Position numbers and translations under genes: made by a program. This document shows positions 53,132-61,861 of a stretch of DNA of 64,000 nucleotides, in pieces. The stretch comes from Streptomyces sp. NBC_01260 (GTDB lineage: Bacteria > Actinomycetota > Actinomycetes > Streptomycetales > Streptomycetaceae): positions 6,262,001 through 6,326,000 of the forward strand of contig NZ_CP108464.1 of NCBI RefSeq assembly GCF_036226405.1, in the 5' to 3' direction. The notes under the pieces are model-generated. The model saw only the letters and a program-made list of their open reading frames with translations. It ran no database searches and had not been told where the DNA came from. The number at the start of each line of letters is the position of its first letter. Within the stretch, counting starts at the first letter, position 1.

Positions 53132-54520
53132 TCAGTCGTGGGAGTGCAGAGGCTTGCCGGCCAGAGCCAGGTGGGCCTCGCCCATCGCCTCGTTCTGCGT
53201 GGGGTGGGCGTGGATGAGCTGCGCGACCTCAGCCGGCAGCGCCTCCCAGTTGTAGATCAGCTGGGCTTCGCCGACCTGCTCGCCCATACGGTCACCGACC
53301 ATGTGGACGCCGACCACGGCACCGTCCTTGACCTGGACGAGCTTGATCTCGCCCGCGGTCTTGAGGATCTTGCTCTTGCCGTTGCCCGCGAGGTTGTACT
53401 TGAGGGCGACGACCTTGTCCGCTCCGTAGAGCTCCTTGGCCTTGGCCTCGGTGATACCGACGGAGGCGACCTCGGGGTGGCAGTACGTCACCTTCGGGAC
53501 ACCGTCGTAGTCGATCGGAACGGTCTTCAGACCGGCCAGCCGCTCCGCGACGAGGATGCCCTCGGCGAAGCCGACGTGCGCGAGCTGGAGCGTCGGGGCC
53601 AGGTCGCCCACGGCCGAGATGGTCTCCACGTTCGTCCGCATGTACTCGTCGACGAGGACGTAGCCGCGGTCCATCGCGACACCGGCCTCCTCGTAACCGA
53701 GGCCCTGCGAGACGGGGCCGCGGCCGATGGCGACCAGCAGCAGCTCGGCCTCGAAGGTCTTGCCGTCGGCGAGGGTCACGCGGACGCCGTCCTGGGTGTA
53801 CTCGACACCCTGGAAGAACGTACCGAGGTTGAACTTGATGCCGCGCTTGCGGAACGCGCGCTCAAGAAGCTTCGAGCTGTTCTCGTCCTCGACCGGGACC
53901 AGGTGCTTCAGGCCCTCGATGATGGTGACGTCGGTGCCGAAGGACTTCCACGCCGAGGCGAACTCGACGCCGATGACGCCGCCGCCCAGCACGATCGCCG
54001 ACTTCGGGACCCGGTCCAGCTTCAGCGCGTGGTCCGAGGAGATGACGCGGTTGCCGTCGATCTCCAGGCCCGGGAGCGACTTCGGCACGGAGCCGGTCGC
54101 CAGGAGCACGTGGCGGCCCTGGATGCGCTGGCCGTTCACATCCACCGAGGTGGGGGAGGAGAGCCGTCCCTCACCCTCGATGTAGTGCACCTTGCGGGAG
54201 GCGATGAGACCCTGCAGCCCCTTGTACAGGCCCGAGATCACGTCGTCCTTGTACTTGTGGACGGCCTCCATGTCGATGCCCTCGAAGGTGGCCTTGACAC
54301 CGAACTGGTCGGCCTCGCGCGCCTGGTCGGCGATCTCACCGGCGTGCAGCAGGGCCTTCGTCGGGATGCAGCCGTTGTGCAGGCAGGTGCCGCCGACCTT
54401 GCCCTTCTCGATCAGAGCGACGTCCAGGCCCAGCTGCGCTCCGCGCAGGGCCGCGGCATAACCGCCGCTACCACCGCCGAGGATCACTAGGTCGAAAACG
54501 GTGCTGGCGTCGTTCGCCAC
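53132..54520 (-). CDS. lpdA: Dihydrolipoyl dehydrogenase (E3)
   Basis: 462 residues from GTG 54520 with GGAGG upstream; the upstream open frame is shadow. Reoxidises dihydrolipoyl groups, passing electrons to NAD through FAD and a redox disulfide. Motifs: ILGGGSGGYAAA (about 12-23), the redox pair GGTCLHNGCIPTK (Cys about 45 and 50), NAD fold VLGGGVIGVEFA (about 178), and the C-terminal HAHPTQNEA with the catalytic His (about 440) and Glu. Gene order lpdA-sucB with a 61-base gap points to one operon, lpdA first. Confidence 0.97.
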   Translation of the reverse strand: MANDASTVFDLVILGGGSGGYAAALRGAQLGLDVALIEKGKVGGTCLHNGCIPTKALLHAGEIADQAREADQFGVKATFEGIDMEAVHKYKDDVISGLYKGLQGLIASRKVHYIEGEGRLSSPTSVDVNGQRIQGRHVLLATGSVPKSLPGLEIDGNRVISSDHALKLDRVPKSAIVLGGGVIGVEFASAWKSFGTDVTIIEGLKHLVPVEDENSSKLLERAFRKRGIKFNLGTFFQGVEYTQDGVRVTLADGKTFEAELLLVAIGRGPVSQGLGYEEAGVAMDRGYVLVDEYMRTNVETISAVGDLAPTLQLAHVGFAEGILVAERLAGLKTVPIDYDGVPKVTYCHPEVASVGITEAKAKELYGADKVVALKYNLAGNGKSKILKTAGEIKLVQVKDGAVVGVHMVGDRMGEQVGEAQLIYNWEALPAEVAQLIHAHPTQNEAMGEAHLALAGKPLHSHD

Positions 54521-55010
54521 GTCACGTCCTCCATGCATGTGCGCCGTACGCCGGGCCCCGTCATCGGGGTGTGACCGGCCGGTCGGCTGGTGTTCGGCCG
54601 CTTTTGTCATTCGGCCCTGTGGTGGGGGCCCTGTCCTGCCGAGAACCCATCTTCGCACTTGTTGACGGTGGGCGGGACGCGGGGCCCGGGTCTGGGACGG
54701 ATGTCCGTCCGTCCCAGGTGGTTACCGCTGCGTAGGGACGGGCTGATTTCGTCGAGAGCGAAACCCGCCCGGATCCGGCCGCGGTGCCGTGGGTGGAACA
54801 CGGACGGCCCCGGACGTATGCCCGGGGCCGTCCATCAGCTGCGAGCTCAGAGGCCGCCGGGTGACCTCTGACCGGGCGGCCACGCCCTGGCACGCATGCT
54901 TCCGGCGTTGTCGTCGGTCGACGACGCTCCGCGTCGCCTCCCTCCTCCGCCTTGGAATCGCACGCACCAGACCGCGTCCGCTTTCCGGTCCGAGGTCAAC
55001 CGCCGGCCTC
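54521..55010. other. Gene-free region between lpdA and pepA
   Basis: No convincing gene. It contains the promoter side of lpdA (a ten-pair hairpin at 54692-54717, CTGGGACGGA/TCCGTCCCAG), the pepA terminator hairpin, and an unusual stretch at 54880-54990 that reads like a repeated intergenic element, with GTCGTCG-GT-CGACGAC at 54910-54925. Open frames here are Arg/Pro-rich chance products. Confidence 0.5.
54802..54833 (-). terminator. Hairpin downstream of pepA
   Basis: Perfect 12-base arms GGACGGCCCCGG and CCGGGGCCGTCC with an eight-base loop, 178 bases after the pepA stop. Probably ends the pepA transcript. Confidence 0.6.
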
Positions 55011-56546
55011 TCAGCCGAGGTCTCCGGCTGCGGTGCGCTCCGCCAGCTTCACCAGGGTGCGGACCGCGGATCCGGTGCCGCCCTTCGGTGTGTAGCCGTA
55101 CGGGGCGCCCTCGTGGAAGGCCGGGCCCGCGATGTCCAGGTGGGCCCAGGCGATGCCCTCGCCCACGAACTCCTGGAGGAACAGACCGGCCACCAGGCCG
55201 CCGCCCATCCGCTCGCCCATGTTGGCGATGTCGGCGGTCGGGGAGTCCATGCCCTTGCGCAGGTCGGCGGGGAGCGGCATCGGCCAGGAGGCCTCACCGA
55301 CCTCGTCGGCGATCTCGTGGATCGAGGTGCGGAAGGCGTCGTCGTTCGCCATGATGCCGAAGGTGCGGTTGCCCAGGGCCAGCACCATCGCGCCGGTCAG
55401 GGTCGCCACGTCGACGATCGCGTCCGGCTTCTCCTCGGAGGCGCGGGTCAGCGCGTCGGCGAGGACGAGACGGCCCTCGGCGTCCGTGTTGAGGACCTCG
55501 ACGGTCTTGCCGCTGTACATGTTCAGCACGTCACCGGGGCGGGTGGCGTTGCCCGACGGCATGTTCTCGGCCAGCGCCAGCCAGCCGGTGACGTTGACGC
55601 GCAGGCCCAGGCGGGCGGCCGCGACGACGGCGGCGAACACGGCGGCGGCGCCGGCCATGTCGCACTTCATCGTCTCGTTGTGGCCGGCCGGCTTCAGCGA
55701 GATGCCGCCCGAGTCGTAGGTGATGCCCTTGCCCACCAGGGCCAGGGTCTTCTCCGCCTTCGGGTGGGTGTAGGCGAGCTTCACCAGGCGCGGACCGCGG
55801 GCCGCGCCCTGTCCGACGCCGAGCAGGCCGCCGTAGCCGCCCTTGACGAGTGCCTTCTCGTCGAGCACCTGCACCTTGATGCCGTGCTCCTTGCCCGCGG
55901 CGGTGGCCACGGCGGCGAAGGACTCGGGGTACAGGTCGTTCGGCGGGGTGTTGATCAGGTCGCGGGCGCGGTTGATCTCCTCGACCAGCGCGACGGCGCG
56001 CTCCGCGGCGGCCTTGAACGCCTTGTCGCGGGGCTTGGCGCCGAGCAGGGCCACCTCGGCGAGCGGCAGCTTGGCGCCACCGGCGGCCTTGGGGGCCAGC
56101 TTGTTCTCGCCGCGCTGGTAGGCGGTGAAGGCGTACGCGCCCAGCAGCGCGCCCTCGGCGATGGCCTCGGCGTCCTCGACGGAGCCGACGGGCAGCGCGA
56201 AGCCGGCCTTCTTCGAGCCTGTGAGCGAGCGGGCGGCGCAGCCCGCGGCCCGGCGCAGTGCCTCGGCGTCGTAGGCGCCGTCCTTCTCCGGGACCGGGCC
56301 GAGTCCGGCCGCGATGACGACCGGGGCCTTCAGGCCGTCGGGTGCGGGGAGCTTGGTCAGTTCGCCCTCGGCACCACAGGCGCCCAGGGTCTCCAGGACG
56401 TTGGCGAGCTTTCCGCCGAACGCCTTGTCCACGGCCTCGGCGCCCGGTGCGAGGACCAGGCCCTTGACGCCCTTGGCGACGCCGACGACGAGTGCGTCGG
56501 CGCGCAGCGTCGCCGCACCGGAGGTGCTGAGAGTGAGAGCAGTCAC
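55011..56546 (-). CDS. pepA: Leucyl aminopeptidase (M17)
   Basis: 511 residues from GTG 56546. Hexameric two-metal aminopeptidase removing N-terminal residues from peptides. The metal-binding and catalytic part in the C-terminal half is intact: VGKGITYDSGGISLKP (about 266-281, Lys and Asp), MKCDMAGAAAV (about 289), and the family signature NTDAEGRLVLAD (about 353-364). N-terminal half is the variable macro-like domain. Divergent from the GH114 lipoprotein gene across 247 bases. Housekeeping peptide turnover; in some bacteria PepA also binds DNA. Confidence 0.97.
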   Translation of the reverse strand: MTALTLSTSGAATLRADALVVGVAKGVKGLVLAPGAEAVDKAFGGKLANVLETLGACGAEGELTKLPAPDGLKAPVVIAAGLGPVPEKDGAYDAEALRRAAGCAARSLTGSKKAGFALPVGSVEDAEAIAEGALLGAYAFTAYQRGENKLAPKAAGGAKLPLAEVALLGAKPRDKAFKAAAERAVALVEEINRARDLINTPPNDLYPESFAAVATAAGKEHGIKVQVLDEKALVKGGYGGLLGVGQGAARGPRLVKLAYTHPKAEKTLALVGKGITYDSGGISLKPAGHNETMKCDMAGAAAVFAAVVAAARLGLRVNVTGWLALAENMPSGNATRPGDVLNMYSGKTVEVLNTDAEGRLVLADALTRASEEKPDAIVDVATLTGAMVLALGNRTFGIMANDDAFRTSIHEIADEVGEASWPMPLPADLRKGMDSPTADIANMGERMGGGLVAGLFLQEFVGEGIAWAHLDIAGPAFHEGAPYGYTPKGGTGSAVRTLVKLAERTAAGDLG

Positions 56547-56793
56547 GGTGGTGAAATCTCGCTTCCGTAGAGTTCTTTGCCGGTCGAGGGGTGGGCCGAC
56601 CGTGCCCGGCGCATCGTAGACGCCGCCGCAATGTGCCGGGAATGAGCCTACGCGCGCCCTTGCCGCCGGATCACGGCGGCGGGCCGCCAGTGCGCTCCGG
56701 CAGTCGTACGGTTGTCATGCCGGGATGATCTTCCCGGGGGAACGGGGTGCGACCGCAACGATGTTGGCGGCACCGCGGCGAGCAGGGGGAACG

Positions 56794-57639
56794 ATGCGCG
56801 AACGGGTGGCCACACGTGTGACCGGAGGGCCGGCTGTGCTGCCCGTCACCGTACTGATTCTGCTGGCCGTGCTGGCGGGCTGTGCCCCGGCGCCGGAATC
56901 CGCCGGGTCCGGCCGGCCCGCAGCGGGGCGCTGGCGGCCCGGACCGGGCACCGACTGGCAGTGGCAGCTCTCCGGCCGGCTGGACACCACCGTGGACGCC
57001 CCGGTGTACGACATCGACGGCTTCGATCACGACGCGGCCCAGGTGTCCGGGCTGCACCGCAAGGGGCGCAAGGTCATCTGCTACCTCTCCACCGGCGCCT
57101 GGGAGGAGTTCCGGCCGGACGCGGACGACTTCCCCGCCGCGGTCCTCGGGAAGAGCAACGGCTGGGCCGGGGAGCGCTGGCTCGACATCCGCCGCACCGG
57201 TGTCCTGGAGCCGCTGATGGAGACCCGGATCGCCATGTGCGCGAAGAAGGGCTTCGACGCGGTGGAGCCCGACAACATGGACGGCTACCGCAACCGGACC
57301 GGCTTCCCGCTGACCGCCGCCGACCAGCTGCGCTACAACCGGCTCATCGCCCGCGTCGCCCACCGCCACGGCCTCGCCGTCGGCCTGAAGAACGACCTCC
57401 CGCAGATTCCGCAGCTGGTGGGGGACTTCGACTTCGCGGTGAACGAACAGTGCGCCCAGTACGAGGAGTGCGAGGACCTCACCCCGTTCGTGAAGGCGGG
57501 CAAGGCGGTCTTCCACGTGGAGTACGAGCTGCCCGTGGCGCGGTTCTGCGCGCAGTCCCGGCGGCTGGGGCTGAGCTCGCTGCTCAAGAAGTACGAGCTC
57601 GGCGTCTGGCGCAGGGAGTGCCCGGCGGCCGGGAGCTGA
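56794..57639 (+). CDS. GH114-type lipoprotein (endo-alpha-1,4-polygalactosaminidase-like)
   Basis: 281 residues from ATG 56794, preceded by AGGGGGA; earlier in-frame ATGs (56725, 56761) lack such sites. Lipoprotein signal with lipobox LAGC (Cys about residue 29). Mature domain WQWQLSGRLDTT, VYDIDGFDH, CYLSTGAWE (about 95) and DAVEPDNMDGY (acidic catalytic-region residues, about 152) match GH114 proteins, which act on amino-sugar polymers. Two C-terminal Cys pairs may form disulfides. Probably anchored on the outer face of the membrane. Its physiological substrate is unclear. Confidence 0.9.
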   Translation: MRERVATRVTGGPAVLPVTVLILLAVLAGCAPAPESAGSGRPAAGRWRPGPGTDWQWQLSGRLDTTVDAPVYDIDGFDHDAAQVSGLHRKGRKVICYLSTGAWEEFRPDADDFPAAVLGKSNGWAGERWLDIRRTGVLEPLMETRIAMCAKKGFDAVEPDNMDGYRNRTGFPLTAADQLRYNRLIARVAHRHGLAVGLKNDLPQIPQLVGDFDFAVNEQCAQYEECEDLTPFVKAGKAVFHVEYELPVARFCAQSRRLGLSSLLKKYELGVWRRECPAAGS

Positions 57640-57658
57640 CGGGGCGGCGGACCGGCGG

Positions 57659-58438
57659 TCAGCCGAGCGCCAGCCCCACCAGCGTCACGGTCGCCGCCGT
57701 CTCCGCCAGCGCCCCGAACACATCGCCGGTCACCCCGCCGAAGCGCCGCACGCAGTGGCGCAGGAGCAGCTGGGCGACCGCGAGAGCGGTCAGGGCGGCG
57801 AGGCCGTACCGCAGCGCCCCGTACCCGCCGAGCAGCGCTCCCGCGCCCGCACAGGCCGCCACCGTCACGAGCGCGACCGCCACCGCGCCGCGGACCGGGA
57901 CCGTGCCGGCCACCGCGGCGCCCAGCCCTTCCGGCCGGGCCGCCGGGACCCCGCTGCGGGAAGCCAGGGTGAGGGCGAGCCGGGCGACGGCCCCGGCCGC
58001 GACGGCCGCCACCGCACCCCGCACCCAGCTCTGCGCGTACAGCTGCTGAAGGACCGCCACCTGTGCCAGCAGCACGAACAGCAGGGTGATCACACCGAAT
58101 GGTCCAATGTCCGACTGCTTCATGATCCGCAGCGCGTCCTCGGCCGGCTTTCCGCTGCCGAGGCCGTCGGCGGTGTCCGCGAGACCGTCGAGATGCAGCC
58201 CCCTGGTGAGGGCCGCCGGCACCGCGGCGGAGACGACCGCGGCGAGCAGCGGCCCCGAGCCGAACAGCAGCAACAGGCTCCCGGGCACCGCCGCGAGGAC
58301 CCCCACGACCAGACCGGCCAGCGGGGCGCACAGCATTCCGGCCCGCGCGGCCCCGCGGTCCCAGCGGGTGACGCGGACGGGGATCACGGTGAGGGTGCCG
58401 AAGGCGAAACGTATGCCGTGGCTGTTCAGGGAGGTCAC
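57659..58438 (-). CDS. cobS: Adenosylcobinamide-GDP ribazoletransferase (cobalamin synthase)
   Basis: 259 residues, polytopic membrane enzyme joining GDP-cobinamide with alpha-ribazole (phosphate) to make cobalamin, the last step of the pathway. Start GTG 58438 gives MTSLNSHGIRFAFGTLTVIPV, typical for CobS; upstream frame is not coding. The signature HLDGLADTADGLGSGKPAED (about 71-90) with its Asp-rich metal site is intact, followed by six to seven membrane helices and the C-terminal GGVTGDVFGALAE. cobT, which makes alpha-ribazole phosphate, is 3.4 kb away. No cobalamin riboswitch is visible. Confidence 0.95.
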   Translation of the reverse strand: MTSLNSHGIRFAFGTLTVIPVRVTRWDRGAARAGMLCAPLAGLVVGVLAAVPGSLLLLFGSGPLLAAVVSAAVPAALTRGLHLDGLADTADGLGSGKPAEDALRIMKQSDIGPFGVITLLFVLLAQVAVLQQLYAQSWVRGAVAAVAAGAVARLALTLASRSGVPAARPEGLGAAVAGTVPVRGAVAVALVTVAACAGAGALLGGYGALRYGLAALTALAVAQLLLRHCVRRFGGVTGDVFGALAETAATVTLVGLALG

Positions 58439-58526
58439 GGCGCGCAGGCTAATCGGTGGGCGCGGCCGATAGATTGTCCAAAACGCCATGGACCGGGGCG
58501 AAAGCGGTTTATCGGGAGTGGGTGGC

Positions 58527-59288
58527 ATGGGTCACTGGTTCGATCAGAACATCGTCGAGCCGGGGAAGCTGCCCCTGCTCCTGGCGCTGGCCTCCTTCGT
58601 GCTGACCTTCGCGATCACCCGGGTCATCACCCGGATGATCCGGGCCGGGAAGGGACCGTTCCGCAACTTCACCCCGGGCGGGGTCCATGTCCACCACGTG
58701 GTGCCCGGCGTGGTGCTGAGCGTGGTCGGCGGCTTCGGCGCGGTGGCCAGCGGGCGGCACGGCGTCACGGCCGGGATCTGCGCGGTGGTCTTCGGCACGG
58801 GCGCGGGGCTGGTGCTGGACGAATTCGCGCTGATCCTGCACCTGGACGACGTGTACTGGACCGAGCAGGGCCGCCAGAGCGTGGAGGTCGTGGTCCTCAC
58901 CGCGGCCCTGGTGCTGCTCGTCCTCGGCGGGTTCTCCCCGCTCGGCGTGAACGAGTTGAGCGACGACGAGCAGCAGGGCAGGATCGGCGTCGTCCTCACC
59001 CTCGTCGTCAACTTCCTTTTTGTGCTGATCTCCCTGTTCAAGGGCAAGACGCGGATGGCGGTGGTCGGCACCCTGATCCCGTTCGTCGCCCTGTTCGGGG
59101 CGATCCGGCTGGCCCGCCCCACCTCGATGTGGGCGAAGCGGTTCTACCGGAACCGGCACCGGGCCCGCTCCCGTGCGGTGCTGCGCGCCTACCACCACGA
59201 CGTCCGCTGGGCCGGCCCGCGCCGCAGGTTTCAGGACTTGATCGGCGGCGCACCGGACCGGGTCCCGGCCCCCACGTCCAAACCCTGA
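58527..59288 (+). CDS. Polytopic membrane protein with HVHH motif (unknown function)
   Basis: 253 residues from ATG 58527, GGGAG upstream; an in-frame ATG at 58488 is less likely. About six membrane helices: the first (about 16-36), then a conserved FTPGGVHVHHVVPGVVLSVVG segment split near 48-68 with three His, and LDEFALILHLDDVYWTEQGRQS (about 97-118) with clustered acidic residues; these could bind a metal together. A basic tail (about 215-253) faces the cytoplasm. Its 3' end overlaps the convergent rhomboid-like gene by 58 bases. I know homologues only as integral membrane proteins of unknown role. Confidence 0.85.
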   Translation: MGHWFDQNIVEPGKLPLLLALASFVLTFAITRVITRMIRAGKGPFRNFTPGGVHVHHVVPGVVLSVVGGFGAVASGRHGVTAGICAVVFGTGAGLVLDEFALILHLDDVYWTEQGRQSVEVVVLTAALVLLVLGGFSPLGVNELSDDEQQGRIGVVLTLVVNFLFVLISLFKGKTRMAVVGTLIPFVALFGAIRLARPTSMWAKRFYRNRHRARSRAVLRAYHHDVRWAGPRRRFQDLIGGAPDRVPAPTSKP

Positions 59289-59962
59289 CCGCGGCGGCGC
59301 AGCCTGCGCCGGTCGTGGCGGGCCGAGACCGCGCACAGCACGAGGGCCGCCGCGATGGCCGCCAGATGCTCCTTGCCCGCCAGGTTGCCCTTGACGGCCA
59401 CCTCGCCCACCATCGCCGCGATCACCAGCGCCCCGGTGAACCAGGCCCGGTGGACATGGCAGAGGTAGACCGCCAGGGCGACCACGGCGGCTGAGGGGCC
59501 GGTGTCGACGACCAGGGAGTCGGACGCGGGCAGCCCGAGGAACCCGTCGGGGCCGACCGCGACGCCGATGCGCGCGTACAGCGTCCCGGCCAGGGTGGCG
59601 ACGTACGCGATCAGCAGCGTCCGCCAAGGGCCCAGGCAGATCTCGGCGATCCCGAACACCAGCAGCAACTGTGCCAGCGCACCCCACACCGGCAGGTCCA
59701 GCGCGGGGACGAACAACGACAGCGGGGTACGCAGCAGAGCCATCCAGAGCGGGTCTTCGGCCCGCACCGCACCGAGTGCCTGTACCGGGCCGAAGCCCCA
59801 TGACTGGTTCTGCACCACCTGGAGCAGCGCGGTCAGGCAGACCGCGGCCAGCGTCATCGGGACGGCCCGCAGCCGGTCGGCGACGAGCGCCGCCCGTACG
59901 GTCGTCCACAGCGGACCCCACTCCCGGCGGGCCGCACGGCCGAGGGCGCGCAGCGGTCTCAT
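59231..59962 (-). CDS. Rhomboid-like integral membrane protein
   Basis: 243 residues from ATG 59962, overlapping the stop of the upstream MprF-like gene by four bases (ATGA). Six or so membrane helices; GPSAAVVALAVYLCHVH (about 175-192) sits where the rhomboid GxSG motif would be but has Pro-Ser-Ala, and the His (HVHRAW) could match the second catalytic residue. Without a clean GxSG it may be a pseudo-protease. Tightly coupled with the MprF-like protein, suggesting a membrane partner role. Confidence 0.85.
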   Translation of the reverse strand: MRPLRALGRAARREWGPLWTTVRAALVADRLRAVPMTLAAVCLTALLQVVQNQSWGFGPVQALGAVRAEDPLWMALLRTPLSLFVPALDLPVWGALAQLLLVFGIAEICLGPWRTLLIAYVATLAGTLYARIGVAVGPDGFLGLPASDSLVVDTGPSAAVVALAVYLCHVHRAWFTGALVIAAMVGEVAVKGNLAGKEHLAAIAAALVLCAVSARHDRRRLRRRGQGLDVGAGTRSGAPPIKS

Positions 59963-61770
59963 CCACGCGGTCCGAGGTGCGAGCGGTGCAGCCACTTGGG
60001 CAGACCGGGCGCCTCCAGGAACCCTTCGGCGCGTCCCGCCGCGATGCCGATGCGCAGCAGGTCGGAGCTCTTCTCGAAGAGCATGTAGCGCGGTTCCCAG
60101 ATCGGCCGGTACTTGGCGTTGGCGCGGTACAGCGATTCGATCTGCCACCAGCGCGAGAAGAAGCTGAGCAGCGACCGCCACAGCCTCAGCACCGGCCCGG
60201 CGCCGAGCCGCGATCCCCGCTCGAAGACCGAGCGGAACATCGCGAAGTTCAGCGAGACCTGAGCGATGCCGATCTTCTCGGCCCGTTGCAGGAGTTCGAT
60301 GACCATGAACTCCATCAGGCCGTTCTCGGCGTTCCGGTCACGGCGCATCAGGTCGAGCGAGAGGCCGTTCGGGCCCCAGGGGACGAAGCTCAGCACGGCG
60401 CGCAGCTCGCCGGGACCGTCGCCATCGGCGGGCGCGGTGTTGATGTCCCGGCATTCGAGCATCACGCACTGGCCGTCGGCCGGGTCGCCGAGCCGCCCCA
60501 GCGCCATCGAGAAGCCGCGCTCGGTCGCCCCGTCGCGCCAGTCGTCGGCCCTGCGCACCAGTTCGGCCATCTCGGCCTCGGGGATCTCCTCGTGACGGCG
60601 CACCGTCACGTCGTACCCGGCCCGCTTGACCCGGTTGTACGCCTGGCGGACGGTGCGCATCGCCCGTCCCTCCAGGGTGAACTCGGCGGTCTCCACGATC
60701 GCTTCGTCCCCGAGCTCCAGGGCGTCGAGTCCGTGCCGGGCGTAGACGTTGCCGCCCTCCTCGCTGACCCCCATCGCCGCCGGGGTCCAGCCGTGCTCGC
60801 GGGCCTCGGCCAGCCAGGGGCCGATCGCCCCGGGCCAGGCCTCCGGGTCGCCGATCGGATCACCGGAGGCCAGTGAGACCCCGCCGACCACCCGGTAGGT
60901 GACGGCCGCCTTCCCGGTCGGCGACCAGATGACGCTCTTCTCGCGGCGCAGCGCGAAGTACCCGAGCGAATCCCGCTGGCCGTGCTTGTCGAGCAGGACG
61001 CGCAACGCCTCCTCGTCCTGCGGGCTGATCGGGTCGACCGCCCGGCGGGAGCGGAAGGCCGCGTACACGACGGCGATCAGCAGCAGCGTCGACATGATGT
61101 TGATCACGACGTTGACCCAGCCGGGCGTGGTGATCCCGGGGATCAGGGTGTCGTTGTCGGCGACGGACACCAGCCGCAGCGCGCCGTAGCGCCAGCGGTC
61201 CAGGAACGTCGAACGGGCCCCGTCGTGCGCGGTGTTGGTGACCGTGACCAGAGCCGTGGCGATCAGCGAGGCGACCAGCAGCCCGACGACCGCCACCAGC
61301 GCGGCCAGTTTCGGATTGGACCGGTCGCCCTTGGCGTAGAACTCGCGCCGGCCGAGGGCCAGCGCGAGGACGAAGGAGGCGGTAAGGACCAGCGAGATCC
61401 AGTTCTGCGGGTACCGGCGGATCTCCGGGAAGCCGATCACCGCGGCGAAGAGCAGCAGGGTGAGCCCGCTCAGCGCCATGTTGACGATCCACGCGGCCCG
61501 TTTGCGCCGCCGCATGGTGACCGCGAGGAAGAGCGCCACCACCCCGGAGGAGAAGCCCGCGGTGAGCAGATAGGGCGTGAAGTAGTTCTCGGTGTTGTGA
61601 CGCCGCAGATCCTGGCCCAAGGTGACCCAGACGGCGCTCAGGAAGTTGATGAACGACACGACGCGCAGGTACCAGATGGCGAAGGCCGCGCTGCGTTGCG
61701 ACCGGACGGTGCTTTGCGGCTGGACGGCGCCCCGTCCGGATTCCTCGCTGGCCAATCTGACCTCTCCCAT
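59959..61770 (-). CDS. MprF/LpiA-like protein with DUF2156 (phosphatidylglycerol lysyltransferase-type)
   Basis: 603 residues. About six N-terminal membrane helices (30-265) followed by a cytoplasmic DUF2156/LPG-synthase C-terminal GNAT-fold domain (about 275-590) with GYFALRREKSVIWSPTG, EGRAMRTVRQAYNRVKRAGY, RGFSMALGRLGDP and NAENGLMEFMVIELLQ, motifs of aminoacyl-phosphatidylglycerol synthases. It could add an amino acid to phosphatidylglycerol or a related lipid, altering surface charge and resistance to cationic peptides. ATG 61770 is right for the family length. Coupled to the rhomboid-like gene. Confidence 0.9.
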   Translation of the reverse strand: MGEVRLASEESGRGAVQPQSTVRSQRSAAFAIWYLRVVSFINFLSAVWVTLGQDLRRHNTENYFTPYLLTAGFSSGVVALFLAVTMRRRKRAAWIVNMALSGLTLLLFAAVIGFPEIRRYPQNWISLVLTASFVLALALGRREFYAKGDRSNPKLAALVAVVGLLVASLIATALVTVTNTAHDGARSTFLDRWRYGALRLVSVADNDTLIPGITTPGWVNVVINIMSTLLLIAVVYAAFRSRRAVDPISPQDEEALRVLLDKHGQRDSLGYFALRREKSVIWSPTGKAAVTYRVVGGVSLASGDPIGDPEAWPGAIGPWLAEAREHGWTPAAMGVSEEGGNVYARHGLDALELGDEAIVETAEFTLEGRAMRTVRQAYNRVKRAGYDVTVRRHEEIPEAEMAELVRRADDWRDGATERGFSMALGRLGDPADGQCVMLECRDINTAPADGDGPGELRAVLSFVPWGPNGLSLDLMRRDRNAENGLMEFMVIELLQRAEKIGIAQVSLNFAMFRSVFERGSRLGAGPVLRLWRSLLSFFSRWWQIESLYRANAKYRPIWEPRYMLFEKSSDLLRIGIAAGRAEGFLEAPGLPKWLHRSHLGPRG

Positions 61771-61861
61771 GAAAAGCGATCATATGGGGCATCACACTTC
61801 ATAAGGGGCGACTCTGCGGCCGGTGTCCGGCGACCGCAGCCGATTGGCCAGCTGCTCCCCG

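Noticed and set aside
54561..54893. A 110-codon minus-strand frame between lpdA and pepA
   Set aside because: Arg/Pro-rich composition, spans two hairpins and has no ribosome site.
61622..61804. A 60-codon plus-strand frame at the start of the MprF-like gene
   Set aside because: It is antisense to a well-supported N-terminal membrane region and has no conserved features.
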